64,000 nt of DNA from Pictodentalium vernedei (GCA_031216915.1 CM062296.1:147795340-147859339), one strand, 5' to 3'. Shown: positions 19,991 through 31,466, numbered from the stretch's first letter. Numbers and translations: made by a program. Notes: generated by a model from the letters alone, not told the origin.

Positions 19991-21790
19991 TAAGTTTAAA
20001 GGTCATTGTAAATGGCATTTTTTCACAAATGAATTCTAATCGATAGCTCTTATCTAGAGGTCTCGCTTAATGAGCAAGTTCAAAATCAATCCGATAATAA
20101 ATGTCAGAGAATAATGTTGATGAACAAATGCACTAAATCCAAAGGTTGCTGCTAACAGCAACAGTTTTTGAAGGAAATGAAAAGTAAATCGATAGCTCGT
20201 ATCTTGGTCACCCTGCACAAGTTTCAAAACAACCCGATAATGTATGCGCCCTCTGAGGCGTGCCAATGGAAGATGTTAATGCACAAATGTACAAAGTTTG
20301 AAGGTTATTGCTAGTACCAATGGTGTTTTTGCTACTTTTCTGATGGAAATTCATAAATATGCCCTGCAGGAAGTGCAAAAGGGATAAGGTGCTGCACAAA
20401 TGTCCTAAGCTCAAAGGTTGGCACTAACGACAACGTGTTTTGATGGAAATGAAAACAATCCAATAGCTCCCATTTAGAGGTTGCTATGAACACCAAGTTT
20501 CAAAGCAATCTATTCATAAATGTGCCTACGGAGAGTGCCAAATTAATAGGCCGTTGCCACGACAACGTTTTTTCATGATCTTGAACCAAAGCAATCCATT
20601 CATAAATGTGCCCTTTATGGCATGCCGAAGAAATATGGTGATGCACAGATTTCAACGGTCACTACTGACGGCAATGTTTGTTACAAAAATGGAAGAAAAT
20701 CGATACTATCATCTAGAGATTACCCCAAACATGCATACCAAGTTTCAAAGCGATCCGATCATAAATGTTCACTGCATGGTGCACCAAAGGGAAATATTGA
20801 TGCTTAACTGAACTATGTTCATCAAAAGTCGTAGCCAATGTGAACATGTTTAACAAAAATGGAACAAAATCGATATCACCCCTCTGGAGGTCCATCAAAA
20901 CAAGCATACAATGATTCAAAGCGATCCGATTATAAATGTGACCTGTAGGTGTGCCAAGGTCAAAGGTAGTTGCAATCGGTTCAGAGGGAAATGGAAAAAC
21001 GTCGATAGCTCTCATCTAGCGGTAACCTCAAACACGAATACTAAGTTTCAAAGTGATCCAATTATAAATGTGCCCTGAAAGGTGTGCCAAAGGTAAATAT
21101 TAATGCATAACTACACTACAAGTTTATTAAAGAGCATTGCGAATTGATACTATTTTTGACGAAAATGGAAGAAAATCGATAGCTCTCATCTTGTGGTCAC
21201 CCCAAACAGCATACCATGTTTCAAAACTATCTGATCATAAATGTGCCCTGTAGTGCGCGCAAACGCAATGTATTGATGCCTGACTAAACAAAATTCAAAG
21301 GTCGTTGTCCACGGCAACAAGTTTTTATGGAAATGAAAGAAAATCGATAGCTCCCATCTAGAGATCATCTCACACAAACGTACCAGGCTCCAAAGCAATC
21401 TGATCATAAATGTACCCTGCAGGGTGTGCCAATGTGAAATATTGATGCCTAAATAACCTAAGTTAAAAGTTCGTTGCCCGCGGCAACATTTTGTGACAGA
21501 AATGGACGAAAATCGACTACTCTCATCTAGAGATCATGCCGAATAAGTGAATTAAGTTTCAAAGCGATCCGATCATAAATGTGCCCTGCAGGGTGTGTCA
21601 AAGGAAACTACTGATCCATGACTGCACTGAGTTCATCTAAGGTCGTTGCCAAAGCAACTATTTTTGAAGAAAATGGATACCCCCCATCTAGAGGTCACCC
21701 TAAAGTAGCGTACCAAGTTTCAAATCGACCCGATCATAAATGCGACCTGTGCGGTGTGCCAAAGGAAATAGTGGACGTACGTACGGATGT
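19990..21790. repeat. Diverged satellite array, units of about 165-180 bp
   Basis: About ten degenerate units. Each holds AAAATCGATAGCTCTCATCT, then GAGGTCACCCCAAA, CCAAGTTTCAAAGCGATCCG, ATCATAAATGTGCCCTGCAG, GGTGTGCCAAAGGAAATATT and GGTCGTTGCCAACGGCAAC. The clearest copies of the TTTCAAAGCGATC block are near 20740, 20915, 21045, 21390, 21557 and 21718. Open frames inside are chance. Confidence 0.88.
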
Positions 21791-22189
21791 ACGCCGATGG
21801 ACGAGAAGTAACTCTAAGCTAGAAATAGTAACACGGGTTCCCCTCGCAATTTGGTTGGAAATAAAATGTGTTATTATTGTGTCCGTGGAAATATTGTCCA
21901 CTCGTGAAAAATGACCAGTTCTCGGTGGATGTACTGTATCGGTGATGTACAGTATTTTCAGTATCACTACTGGGCCTTGCGAAACTTGTAAATGCGACTC
22001 GACCAAGATGTTATCAAAATCCTTCTAAATGTCTCTTTAATTCTACTTCTAGCTAGATGATATTTACTCAACAGTAAACATTAAATGCAAAACATGCACA
22101 ATAAGTACTTCAAACATATATATCATATAATTACATCATGAGGCAGCTTGTCTATTTTTTAAATGATGAGAAATACCTAGAGAATATTA

Positions 22190-22315
22190 GTTACCCCGTG
22201 TCTGATCACGTGGTACGGGTTTTTACCTACCCGAAGCCAGCCGTATCCCATGAGGCCGATACGGCTGGCTTCGGGTAGGTAAAAACCCGTACCACGTGAA
22301 CAGACACAGGGTAAC
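22190..22315. mobile_element. Foldback MITE
   Basis: Nearly complete palindrome with arms of about 57 bp, starting GTTACCCCGTGTCTG and ending CAGACACAGGGTAAC. Both arms contain ACGTGGTACGGGTTTTTACC and CCCGAAGCCAGCCGTATC. The arms are separated by about 10 bp. No transposase and no second copy in the window. Confidence 0.75.
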
Positions 22316-23185
22316 GAATTTATCTATTGACTTTCCGTTTTAGAAGTACAATCTATTTCATGCGTGAACACACACAGCATGAGATCTTTTATCTTCCATT
22401 GTTGAGCCATACATGTTTCTGTATAAATATAATAAATTGATTTCGATGAACGCGTCTTCTACGGGGTATGGACAATTTGTAGATTTCGGAACGAGGCTTC
22501 CACTGGGTATGGGAAATTTGCCAGTGGTTGGGCGGACGTATCGTGGGTTTCAATGAATATGGTCTCATATCACGTAATCAAATCAAAAAAATCACTTTAG
22601 TCAATAGATAATGTTTACTCTTGGGGATGACATAGCCAGGTTGGCTGCTACTTGCAACCTCCTAGGGGGGAATACTCATTACTGGGGTATGTAAAGTTCC
22701 CTTTCGAGCCCATGAGGGAATCTATCATCAGATCTCTTGTACGGGAGACCTGGTGATACAAGAAGAGTTCAAGGAATTTTCGCATCAGAAACTATGTGGA
22801 TTAAATTTTGGAATATTTAACATTTTTGATTGATTTTTCGAAATAGAGAATTCATCGCTGCTTACACAAGTTCAGCAGAGACCGACTTTAGTACTGTGGT
22901 AAGAGGGTGCAATATATGCAATATGGAGAGTTGTTAGAGTCTCTGGACCAAACGTCACAACCGTTGTTATTGATAAAAATAAATTCATTTCATTTGAACT
23001 TCTTGTGTGATGTCGTTGTGAGAACACTTATACTTGTTTCATTTGGCATTCCCAAACCCAGTTTGTGAAAGACTCTTGTTATTCTTCTTTTTAAAAAAAA
23101 TCATTATTTTTTGTTTGTTTTCTTTTTGATATTTCTATTTATTTTTTTAATTTTCTTTTCCGTTCTCAATTTTGTCTGCTGCACA
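22316..23185. other. Host sequence without recognised features
   Basis: No gene, RNA or repeat with a partner in the window was found. A T-rich stretch lies at 23100-23160. Confidence 0.4.
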
Positions 23186-23189
23186 GCTC

Positions 23190-23500
23190 AAAAAACAGGC
23201 TGCACGATTTCAATCAAATATGACATACTTATATAATGCCATCAAATCTAGTGAAATGAGGTATCGTCATATCTGTGAAAACACTTCTTTTCAAACGTTT
23301 CTGCCAAAACCGTCATAATTTCACAATATGTTAACATACCTCCAAAACAGGGTGTGCGATTTCAACAAACTTTCGCATACTTATGTATTGTCACAAAGTC
23401 TTGTGAAATAAAGTATCATTATATTTATGAAAACGCTTTATTTTCAAAATAATCTGCCAAAACCATCAACATTTCACCATTTTTCCAAAGTCTAAAAATT
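23190..23500. repeat. Two-copy tandem repeat of about 155 bp
   Basis: Copies near 23190-23345 and 23346-23500 share AAAACAGG-x-TG-x-GCGATTTCAA, GCATACTTAT, TGTGAAATAAAGTATCATTA and TCTGCCAAAACC. It belongs to the host repeat field into which E2 inserted. Confidence 0.7.
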
Positions 23501-23719
23501 CAAAACATTTAGAGCATAATATGATAGACGGAAATCACCGCACAAATATTTCAAAATTATCCCCTATTGGCCAAAAAACGACATGAATATCGCATTGTAC
23601 TTCAAAATTGCCCAGCTTCAGGGGCAAATTTCTCCAATTGCAAGGTTGTTGTAACAATTATTTATGTACGTATAGATGCAACAATTATTGCAGAAGAAAG
23701 TTACTGTTTACTGTCTAAT

Positions 23720-24978
23720 CTCAGATTTAACCCTCAAGCAGAATGAGGGCGAGAATAAGAGAACCATTTGAAAATACCCAAATTAGACAACTTTGGTTGC
23801 TTTGTTTCTATCATTATGGGAAGGGTAAATTTCAAACTCTGCTTTGCTATATGCACAGATGCTTAATGAACAAATCCACTGTTGTAAGTTATGCTCTGGG
23901 TCTTATTTCAACATGTGCTTTGACCACTTAAAGAATAGTACTGTCCGAATAAATTGATCTTTAGGTAATTTTGCCAATTTTTGTACTCATTTGTCCAAAA
24001 TCGAAAATGAAAGAGCTCATTGCGATTTCCATAATTGCATTCAAACAAATGTTGTGCTATATGTTTTGGTGCCCACTTTACCCAATACCAGTTTTGACCA
24101 TACAAATATGAGTACTGCCAAACAAAATTAATTTTCCAATTAATTTCCTACCTTTCTGTACTAGTTTCCCTGGGTAGGATTGGTATAGTTTATTTTCCTC
24201 TTCATTTCTGTATTATGTGTTATAGGGAAACAAATGTTTGGTGAACAGGTTTGGTGTCACACATAATCCAACACATGTTTTGACAGCATTATCAAGAAAA
24301 AAATCTTTAATTTTCGTGAATTATGCTGCATTCTATACTCATTTTTTCCTGTATTTAAATCTCAACCCAAACAACTTTATTTCCTCCGAAATGGCATTTA
24401 AAGTAACTAACTGTTTGCTGGAAAATGTGTTGCAAGTGTTGAGGAGCGTTGCTGTTCACGTTTTGGTCTCACATTTAACCTTCACGGAAACTGATTGCTA
24501 TAACAAGGGTACCATTTGAAAATGGCAAAATTGTGCCTTCTTTGGTTGCTACTTTCTTATCAATTTGGAAGGAGTTAATTTCTAACAGTGTCCTTTGCTG
24601 TGATTAAATATGCTCACTGAACAAATTTTCGGCTGTAAGTTTTTCTCTATGGCTGAATTCAACATAACTTGGCTTTGGCCACTTAAATAATACCACAGTT
24701 TGAAATATTGCACTCATTTGTTCCAAAACCAAAAGTACATAGCTCAATGCGATTTCTATAAGTGTATTAAGCAATTATTGGGGAACAAATATTGTTTTAT
24801 ATTTGTTGGTGTACTGTTTTACCCAATGTATGTTTCTGCTGCATAAAAAGTAGTCATTTCAAAGAAACTTTGTTTTTCACTGAATTTTGCAGTTTTCTGT
24901 ACTTATTTCTCCGAAAAAGGAAAGACATGACTCGTTTTGCTTGCCATAATTATATTCAGCGATTATTGAAAAACACAT
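23720..24978. repeat. Host direct repeat of about 730 bp, continued at 43879
   Basis: Two diverged copies start near 23725 and 24455. They share TTTAACC, ACCATTTGAAAAT, CTTTGGTTGCT, AATTTCAAACTCTGCTTTGC type text, and further on TTTTACCCAAT and TTCTGTACTTATTTCTCC. E2 interrupts a third partial unit: the sequence after its right end (TTATATGTTTAGGTGTCCC) continues the unit, and resembles 24060-24080 and 24795-24815. Confidence 0.75.
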
Positions 24979-24984
24979 TGTGTG
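24979..24984. repeat. Left 6-bp target duplication of E2 (TGTGTG)
   Basis: Identical to 43873-43878. Polintons make 6-bp duplications. The sequence is simple, so on its own it would be weak, but it abuts the AG/CT ends of long matching terminal repeats. Confidence 0.9.
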
Positions 24985-25688
24985 AGTAGGGAGAAAAGGA
25001 GAGTACCAGGACACTTTTTTTATACGTACACGTACATGTACATGTACACGTACATGTACCCTTAGAGTTCAGTGTTAAAATGTACAAACTTTTGCAAAAC
25101 ATTTTTTGTACATTTTGTCCTGGAACTCTCACTCGTTGATCATCGCATTTTAGATGGTGCGATTAGTTGTTGGCGAACGGTTGAGAGTTCCAGGACAGGA
25201 CGCGTGGAAGAAATCGACCCTCGAATTTTCCCAACGTTCATCATCGCATTGTAGATGGTGCGATCGGTCGTTGACGAACGCGTTGAGAGTTTCAGGACAG
25301 AAAAATATAAAAATTAAGATGTCGAAAACATTAGAATCAAGGAAATTCTCCCGACGTTCGTGATCGCGTTCTGGACGGCGGTGGGTGCGATCCGGTCATT
25401 GACGAACGATTGAGAATTCCAGGACAGGACGCGCGGAAGGAAATCGACCCTCGGATTCTTTCTCAACGTTAGTCGTCGCATTTTAGACTGCGCGATTGGT
25501 CGTTGAAGAATGCGTTGAGAGTTCCAGGACAGAAAATGCGAAAGATTAAGAATGTCGAAAAAATTTAGAATCAAGGAAATTTTCTACGTTTGTCATCGGG
25601 TCCTAGACGGCGCGATCGATCGTGGACGAGCAGTGAAGATTTCTAGTGGAGAAACCGATGAAAAAAAATCGCGAGGAGTTTGCGATAA
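24985..25688 (+). repeat. Left terminal inverted repeat of E2
   Basis: About 704 bp, matching the complement of 43181-43872. The outer 100 bp holds a TACGTACACGTACATGTACA run that is longer here by about 18 bp. The rest is built of iterated units of about 100-120 bp: GAGAGTTCCAGGACA, GAAATCGACCCTCG, CAACGTT, CATCGCATTTTAGATGGTGC and GTCGTTGACGAACG. Confidence 0.95.
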
Positions 25689-26330
25689 ATTTTAACAAAT
25701 CAGTTTTGTCGAGTTTCTTTCATTTTCACATAATCGTTTAACGATGCGGATGTAAATGAACGTTTTTCATTCAATAGGTGAATGGTGGAGTGTGTGTGTG
25801 AATAGTTATGATCGTTTAACGATGCGGATGTAAATGAACGGTTTTTCATTCAATAGGTGAATGGTGAAAAATAGCGAGAAGTTTGAGATAAAATTATAAC
25901 AAATAAGTTTTGTCGAGTGTCTTTCATTTTCACATAATCGTTTAACGATGCGGATGTAAATGAGAGTTTTTCATTCAATAGGTGAATGGTGGAGTGTGTG
26001 TGTGAATAGTTATGATAAATGGTTGTTTTCAAAAACGTTTTGTCATTCATCTACTGAATGGGCGAGTGTCTGTGTGAAATGTTTTCAAACGTGTTTCTCG
26101 AAGCGAAGCGAGAATAACATTTTTTTGCTAATTGCACTCTTTGTGCAAATCTACCTGTCTCTCTCTGTAGGTGTTGTTTTTGCTTTGAATAAACTATTTA
26201 CTATTAAAAGGTTGAAAAATACGTTTAATCGAAACTGCGTCAATAACTCAAAAAACGATACTGTTTTTGATGACAATAAGTTGTTTAGCTGAAAACTGTT
26301 CTAAGGATGAAAAGCCAAGCAGTTTAACGA
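25689..26330. repeat. Subterminal tandem repeats of E2, block 1
   Basis: Three to four copies of a unit containing CATAATCGTTTAACGATGCG, GATGTAAATGAACG and TTTTTCATTCAATAGGTGAA plus TGGTGGAGTGTGTGTGTGAA. Copies lie near 25730, 25810, 25930 and 25960-26010. A last degenerate piece reads CATTCATCTACTGAATGGGC near 26045. No gene is seen. Confidence 0.8.
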
Positions 26331-26570
26331 TTAACTCTAAGTTCTCACTGTGGGTAAATAACCGCCGAGGTAATTTAACGCATTTTGAAGCAATGCATTA
26401 TCGATGTTTATTTGAGATTAACTCCGAGTTCTCACTGTGGGAAATAACCGCTGATGTGATTTAACACATTTGAAGCCATGCATTATCGATGTTTCATTTG
26501 AGATTAACTCCGAGTTCTCACTGTGGGAAATAACTGCTGATGTGATTTAACGCGTTTGAAGCAATGCACT
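26331..26570. repeat. Subterminal tandem repeats of E2, block 2
   Basis: Three copies of about 86 bp holding TTAACTCCGAGTTCTCACTG, GGAAATAACCGC, GATGTGATTTAACGC and GAAGCAATGCATTATCGATG. Copies start near 26331, 26416 and 26503. These repeats fill the space between the terminal repeat and the first gene. Confidence 0.85.
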
Positions 26571-26751
26571 ATAGCTGTTTTATTTGTATGTTTTTTTCTT
26601 TTCTTTACAACTGGTTTAGTTATATATATTAAAGACATACAATTTTATTTATTTAAAAATATAAAAATAATCACATTTAATTTTGAGAATAATAAATAAT
26701 AAAATCGACATTACCACACTCTGAAAGGAAATATTAATAATCGAGAGAAAA

Positions 26752-27656
26752 ATGTTTTTGCACATCAAAGATTCCACACGAAGGGACGAGCTCCTCGGCG
26801 AATATGAGAAGCTCAAGGAAAGCATTCGATCCGCCGACAGAAGCAGACGATTGGGGGAGATGGAATTGAGACGAGAGACCACCAAGCTATTCAAACCCGT
26901 GACGGAGGTTCAGGAAAGAAGCAAGAAGGAGATCGTCGAGGAACTGAGACTCATAAAAGAGTGTTCTTTGAGAACGGGTTCGTTACCTGGTAGTTTTACG
27001 CCGTTTTCCGTTCAAAGATCTCCGTCCGATTACGTTCCTGTGGGAATCAAAACCGAAGTGAGCGAGGGCGATGATACAGCTTCGACTATTACCACTAGTA
27101 GCGTCGCGTCGTCCGACGATGGTGGTAAGAGAGATCTGTTGTATGGAATGCGTGAGGAATCGGACAGTTGGAAATTCGTGGGCGACACCCAAGTGCTGTT
27201 GGATGGTGAGGATATAATCATCGGTTCAAATTGGTACAAATCAACCGATGGACTGCGCCAATTGCTCCTTTTCGACAAGCCTGGAGATTACACGGATGAG
27301 GATCATGACAATTACGGTGGCATTCTGGTTCAGACCCACACCATAAAGAGGAATAATGACGCCAGAGAGACGAGACCCACAGCCAACAGAGGTTACAAGT
27401 GGACGAATGTGGTGAGACCCATATGGTTGATGAATAAGAAATTCATTGAATCGGTGACGGGAAAGGGAGTGACAACCACTTTTCTTCCGCGTGATTCCGA
27501 CGCTCTGTTCGAGAGATTGAAATTGTTGATAGTAGTCGACGCGCCGGTAATACGGGGGTGGATAATCAGATAGTGAATATATGCGACGAATTGTTGAGGC
27601 AGAAGGTGATGGATAGACGAGATTATGAAAGGTTGATGAACGAATTGAAAGATTGA
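26752..27656 (+). pseudogene. E2 DUF8207-like protein
   Basis: It starts MFLHIKDSTRRDELLGEYEK with a charged helical N-terminal third. Then come a Ser/Thr-rich linker and the C-terminal domain: LLYGMREESDSWKFVGDTQV, YKSTDGLRQLLLFDKPGDYT, NYGGILVQTHTIKRNNDA, GYKWTNVVRPIW and FLPRDSDALFERLKLL. This is the DUF8207-type domain known from insect and cnidarian Polinton-like elements (recalled). The function is unknown. It is the first gene inside the left terminal repeat. The E1 homologue is 15575-16520. It is lightly broken. Confidence 0.7.
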
Positions 27657-27769
27657 TATATAGTAAGTAAAGGAAAACAAAATAGATAAATAAAAGTACA
27701 TCTACACTAAAAATAATAAAAAAGTATTTAAAACAAAAAAAAAAATGATTTACGAGTGAAAAACGAATT

Positions 27770-28090
27770 GTGGATTCTATAATGCGAGCGTTCACGAGGG
27801 ATGCCGGAAGAAAACTCGCATCAGCCGCGCTCGAGATTGGTAAGAAGACGGCTTTGGATGCTGGTAAGAAAGCCGATTCCGAAGCTAGTGCTAGGATCGC
27901 TTCAGTAGCGGGCAAGAGGGCGGCGGACGCGTTGATCGATAAATTGATCAGCCCACTGGCGAAGCGAGCTACGTTAGAGAGATCGTCAAAAAGTTGGAAA
28001 GATTTTAAGGATGCTGTGGTACCCATACAAGATCTGGCCAAATTGACGAGTGGATCTCGATTGAAGAAAACCCGCGACGGTGTAATATAA
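27770..28090 (+). CDS. E2 small basic protein of unknown function
   Basis: Open frame with an Ala/Lys-rich helical part (GRKLASAALEIGKKTALDAG, ARIASVAGKRAADALIDKL), a basic patch PLAKRATLERSSKSWKDF and the end VVPIQDLAKLTSGSRLKK. The E1 copy at 15121-15482 shares GKR-x-ADAL, the basic patch and PIQDLAK. The real start may be an upstream ATG near 27746 or the internal ATG at 27782. A nucleic-acid binding role is inferred from composition only. Confidence 0.55.
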   Translation: MDSIMRAFTRDAGRKLASAALEIGKKTALDAGKKADSEASARIASVAGKRAADALIDKLISPLAKRATLERSSKSWKDFKDAVVPIQDLAKLTSGSRLKKTRDGVI

Positions 28091-28190
28091 ATAAATATAT
28101 ATTTATAAAACCGAGTTTGAACACATAAAGTAACCGAGTTTGAAAACATAAAAAAATTTTGAGTTTGAAAACCTAAATAAAAAAAAAAGG

Positions 28191-28955
28191 ATGAACGTCA
28201 AAGATATGTCTTGGAACGACGCTGCGACCAAGAGGTCGAACAACGAGTTCATTCCCAAGTGCATAAGGGGTTTGATAGTGGGAAAATTTAATTGTGGAAA
28301 GATCAATCTGTTGATGAATCTGTTGTCGCGACCCATTGGTTGGATTACGACAGATTATTCGTGTTTGGCAAGAGCCTGTTTCAACCCGAATACAGATTGC
28401 TTCGAGAGTACATGGATCGTAGATTGCCCAAGAACGTCATAGCCAGAATGTTGGACAGTAGGGAAGAATTCGACGAATGCGGAGTTTCTCTTTCTACCAT
28501 TTTGGGTGGTGCGGCGATGGAATTGACATCTTCGAACGTCGAATGTCGATTTTATGAGAACGCGAGCGACGTTCTGGATCCCAGGGAATTGAAATCGGAA
28601 AATAAGAATCTCAAGATTTTCGACGATCTGCTTTTGGAGTCACAGAACCGATGCGAGTCCTATCACGTCAGGGGTCGTCACAGCAACGTGGACTGTTTCT
28701 ACCTTTCTCAGAATTATTTTCGACTGCCCAGACAGACGATAAGGGAGAACGCTAGTTTCCTGTGTCTCTCAAGAATCTCAATCACATCTATGGAGATTAC
28801 GTCGCAAATGACATGAGCAGAGAAGAATTCAGGAAATCCTGGTTTGGGATGGAGGACTTCACGATTTCGTCGTGATCGATTTGACTAGCTAATTTAATTG
28901 TGGAAAATATCGGAGCGGATTCAACAAGTTTTATGTTTCCGATGATAATAAAATA
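28191..28955 (+). pseudogene. E2 FtsK/A32-type packaging ATPase
   Basis: It starts MNVKDMSWNDAATKRSNNEF after an oligo-A leader. The Walker A region reads GLIVGKFNCGKINLLMNLL near 28268-28325. The middle has LDYDRLFVFGKSLFQPEYRL, and Walker B-type NLKIFDDLLLE lies near 28610. Later blocks are SYHVRGRHSNVDCFYLSQNY and NASFLCLS. It is the DNA-packaging motor, orthologous to E1 14237-14993. It is broken. Confidence 0.85.
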
Positions 28956-29035
28956 GAGAGCAAAAACAAAAATTAAAAAATAATAATAATGAGTCATCGA
29001 TAATTTACTTTTAAAAAATAATAAAAATAAAAATA

Positions 29036-29797
29036 ATGTTCGAACAAGGAGAATTATTAGAACGGATAGCCGAGAATACGGCTGCAAAACAGTCCATTGA
29101 AATGGTGGTGAGTGGCGATTCGACTCGATTCGCCTCGAAATTCGAACCTTCCATCGAATTAAATAGGGAGAAACGATACGAGATGGAGTTGGTTAATCTG
29201 AAGACTTATTATTCCTTTCCCAACATCACCAAAGAGAATAACTCATTCAAGTATTCCGACGGAGTGGATTGGTTGGAGATTCGAATTCCCAAAGGAAGTT
29301 ACGATATAGGCGATTTGAACAATTACATTCCGACGCGAATGAAGACGGGTAGAAAGGGAAGCAACAAGATCAGACTCACTCCCAACCCTAATACCCAACA
29401 GGCGATGTTGGATTTGGAAGATAATTTTCAAGTGGATTTCAACACGGACGATTCGATCGACAAGATGTTGGGATTTGATCGAAAGATGTATCGAGACCAC
29501 GTGGCGTCCGAAAATACGGTCGACATTCTCGCCGTCAATAATATTCTGTTGAACGCGCACGTACGTTATTGCTGGAAGCTTCGTGAATGGTAGCGCGCAG
29601 CCGACGACGATCTATTCCTTCTTTCCAAACGTGTTGCCGGGTTATAAATTGTGGAATGACCTCGATATTTAGTTTATCTACGCGTGATTTTAGACACGCT
29701 GAATAGCCTCAAAACTACGTTGACAGATCAAAATGGTGAGCTGTTAGATCTTCGCGGAGAGAGGGTGACGATACGATTTCACATAAGAGAAATATAA
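29036..29797 (+). pseudogene. E2 penton-like minor capsid protein
   Basis: It starts MFEQGELLERIAENTAAKQS after an A-rich leader. The jelly-roll part reads TRFASKFEPSIELNREKRYE, MELVNLKTYYSFPNI and WLEIRIPKGSYDIGDLNNYI. A middle block, FQVDFNTDDSIDKMLGFDRK, resembles the cargo-display edge of penton proteins, and the end reads RFHIREI. The E1 copy is 13408-14167. It lies between the ATPase and the pVI-like gene and is broken. Confidence 0.75.
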
Positions 29798-29983
29798 AAG
29801 CTAAAAAAAAAAAAAAAAAAAAAAAGATATTGTATATATATATATATAAATAAGAAAACAAAAGAAATGCAATATTAATTACAAAAATTATTTAATATAT
29901 AATTATCACTAAAACATAAAAAAAACAACTGAATTCTCAATAACCACGTTTGAACAAAATATAGTTAAAAAAAGAAAAGAAAT

Positions 29984-30603
29984 ATGACTCGATACGTGGT
30001 TAAAAACGTGAACATGTCCGAAGGACAGAGGGACAAACTTCGGAGAGCGTCAACTCGAGGTAGATGGTGAGATTCAAATACACTCACGAAGATCTGGCGA
30101 GTGGTGGTCACGATCCGATCGCCTGGACCAAAACTCAAAGCAAAAGGATGGAGAAAGTGATTCGTGATGGAAGAGGGTTGACGGTGAGATTGAGTCCTGC
30201 TCAAGTGGATTATAATAAGAGAATGAAAGGCGGTTTCCTACCGCTGTTGAGGACACTCGCCGCAAAAGCAATACCCATTCTCAGGAACACCGTGTTGCCG
30301 GCTCTCGGCGTGGGAGCTCTCTCGGGACTTGCGAGTTCGGGAGCTCAAAAATTAATGGGTGGCGGACTGTTTTTGAAGAAAGGAGGAGTCGTGTGTCGCA
30401 TCGACACAGACGGCTGTAAAGGATTATATCTAAAAATAGTGAGAGGTGGCAACCTTTTAGGTGGAAACGGTCTCTATCTGAAGAGAGGACAGAACGTGGA
30501 AGGACTTGGTAGAGGTTTGCTGTTTGGTCCGAATTCGCCATTTAAGAATATACCACTTTTGAGTATGTTATTGTCAAGTAAAAAAAATTATATAATTATA
30601 TAA
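29984..30603 (+). pseudogene. E2 pVI/pX-like minor virion protein
   Basis: It starts MTRYVVKNVNMSEGQRDKLR. It continues SGGHDPIAWTKTQSKRMEKV and LTVRLSPAQVDYNKRMKGGF. A hydrophobic stretch LLRTLAAKAIPILRNTVLPA follows, then Gly-rich repeats (GGGLFLKKGG, GLYLKIVRGGNLLGGNGLYL) and the end GPNSPFKNIPLLSMLL. The same layout occurs in E1 12635-13226. A minor core or membrane-active role is inferred by analogy with adenovirus pVI/pX. It is lightly broken. Confidence 0.6.
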
Positions 30604-30768
30604 AGTATAAAAATATAAATTATATAAAGTATAAAAAAATAATATAAAAATAGATAAAAATGATTACGAGGCTTTTCTGAATGATAATGATGAATATTTC
30701 AGTAAAGAACTGGAAAAAGAAGTGCAAAAAATAGGGATAGATTGTGGAAATTAAAAAGAAGAAGAAGA

Positions 30769-30960
30769 ATGAGTTATTTTTTACCACCACCTTTTGAAGA
30801 GAATAATGATATTCCACCACCTTTTGAAGAGAATAATGATGTGAGTGTTGCCAAGAAATGCATCACATTCATTCATAAATATGATAAAGGGAATGAAATG
30901 TGTTATTATAAAAAACGTAATATATCAACAAAAAAAAAAAGAAAAAAAAAGAAGAATTAA
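30769..30960 (+). CDS. E2 short protein with duplicated PPPFEENND motif
   Basis: It starts MSYFLPPPFEENND with an immediate repeat of PPPFEENND, then KKCITFIHKYDKGNEMCYYK and a Lys-rich tail. The ATG at 30769 was chosen because the upstream frame has no other ATG and an AG-rich leader precedes it. The related E1 reading frame at 11895-12105 has PPPSY in place of PPPF. It is the last plus-strand gene of the packaging block. The function is unknown. Confidence 0.45.
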   Translation: MSYFLPPPFEENNDIPPPFEENNDVSVAKKCITFIHKYDKGNEMCYYKKRNISTKKKRKKKKN

Positions 30961-31005
30961 TAATGAAAATGAAGAAAAAGGGAAACGTTATTACAATATA
31001 TATGA

Positions 31006-31073
31006 GCGATAGTGAAGAAGAAGGGGAAAAAAATAAAATGAATTATTTTTTTTCCCTTCTTCTTCACTATTGC
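31006..31073. terminator. Stem-loop between convergent transcription units in E2
   Basis: Almost perfect inverted repeat. One arm reads GATAGTGAAGAAGAAGGG plus an A run, and the other a T run plus CCCTTCTTCTTCACTAT. The arms are about 28 bp with a loop of about 10 bp. It lies between the plus-strand packaging block and the minus-strand gene at 31554-31925. A role in ending or polyadenylating both transcripts is inferred. Confidence 0.6.
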
Positions 31074-31112
31074 TTTTTTTATGTCTTTTTATATTTTCAT
31101 GTCCGTTATTAA

Positions 31113-31466
31113 TTTATTTATTGGTGTTTTTAAGGACACATATTTCTGTGCAATGGCTAAGCATGACTGTGACAGTTTTATGGGTGGAGGAAGCTGGAGT
31201 ACCCAGAGAGAACCACTGAGCAATGGCGAGCAACTGTCAGCTCCCCAACATACCAACTCCACACAAGCAGGGTTAGCATTGGTTGAAGACAGGTGCACCA
31301 TCGACGTGCAGTACGCCTTAGTACACAACGTCACCGTGCCCCCACGTGGGCAATGGGGGTGAAGTGTCTTGCCCTAGGACACAACGCGGTTGCCACAGGT
31401 GTGATTCGAACTGAAGACCTCTCGGCTTGTAGCCTGCACCTCTACCAACTGAGCCACTGCGCCCCC
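31113..31466 (-). mobile_element. Full-length SINE inserted in E2
   Basis: Minus orientation. The tail TTTATTTATTGG is at 31113 and the head (TGGCTCAGTTGGTAGAGG on the minus strand) ends near 31466. It is flanked by TTTCATGTCCGTTATTAA (31095-31112) and a copy with two differences (31467-31484), after which the target text appears once more (31485-31499). It is the same family as the copy at 2534-2946, and it sits in the spacer between two convergent genes. Confidence 0.9.

Noticed and set aside
25689-26570. CRISPR-like array
   Set aside because: Repeats are long, adjacent and imperfect without unique spacers of constant size, in a eukaryotic genome; they are subterminal tandem repeats.
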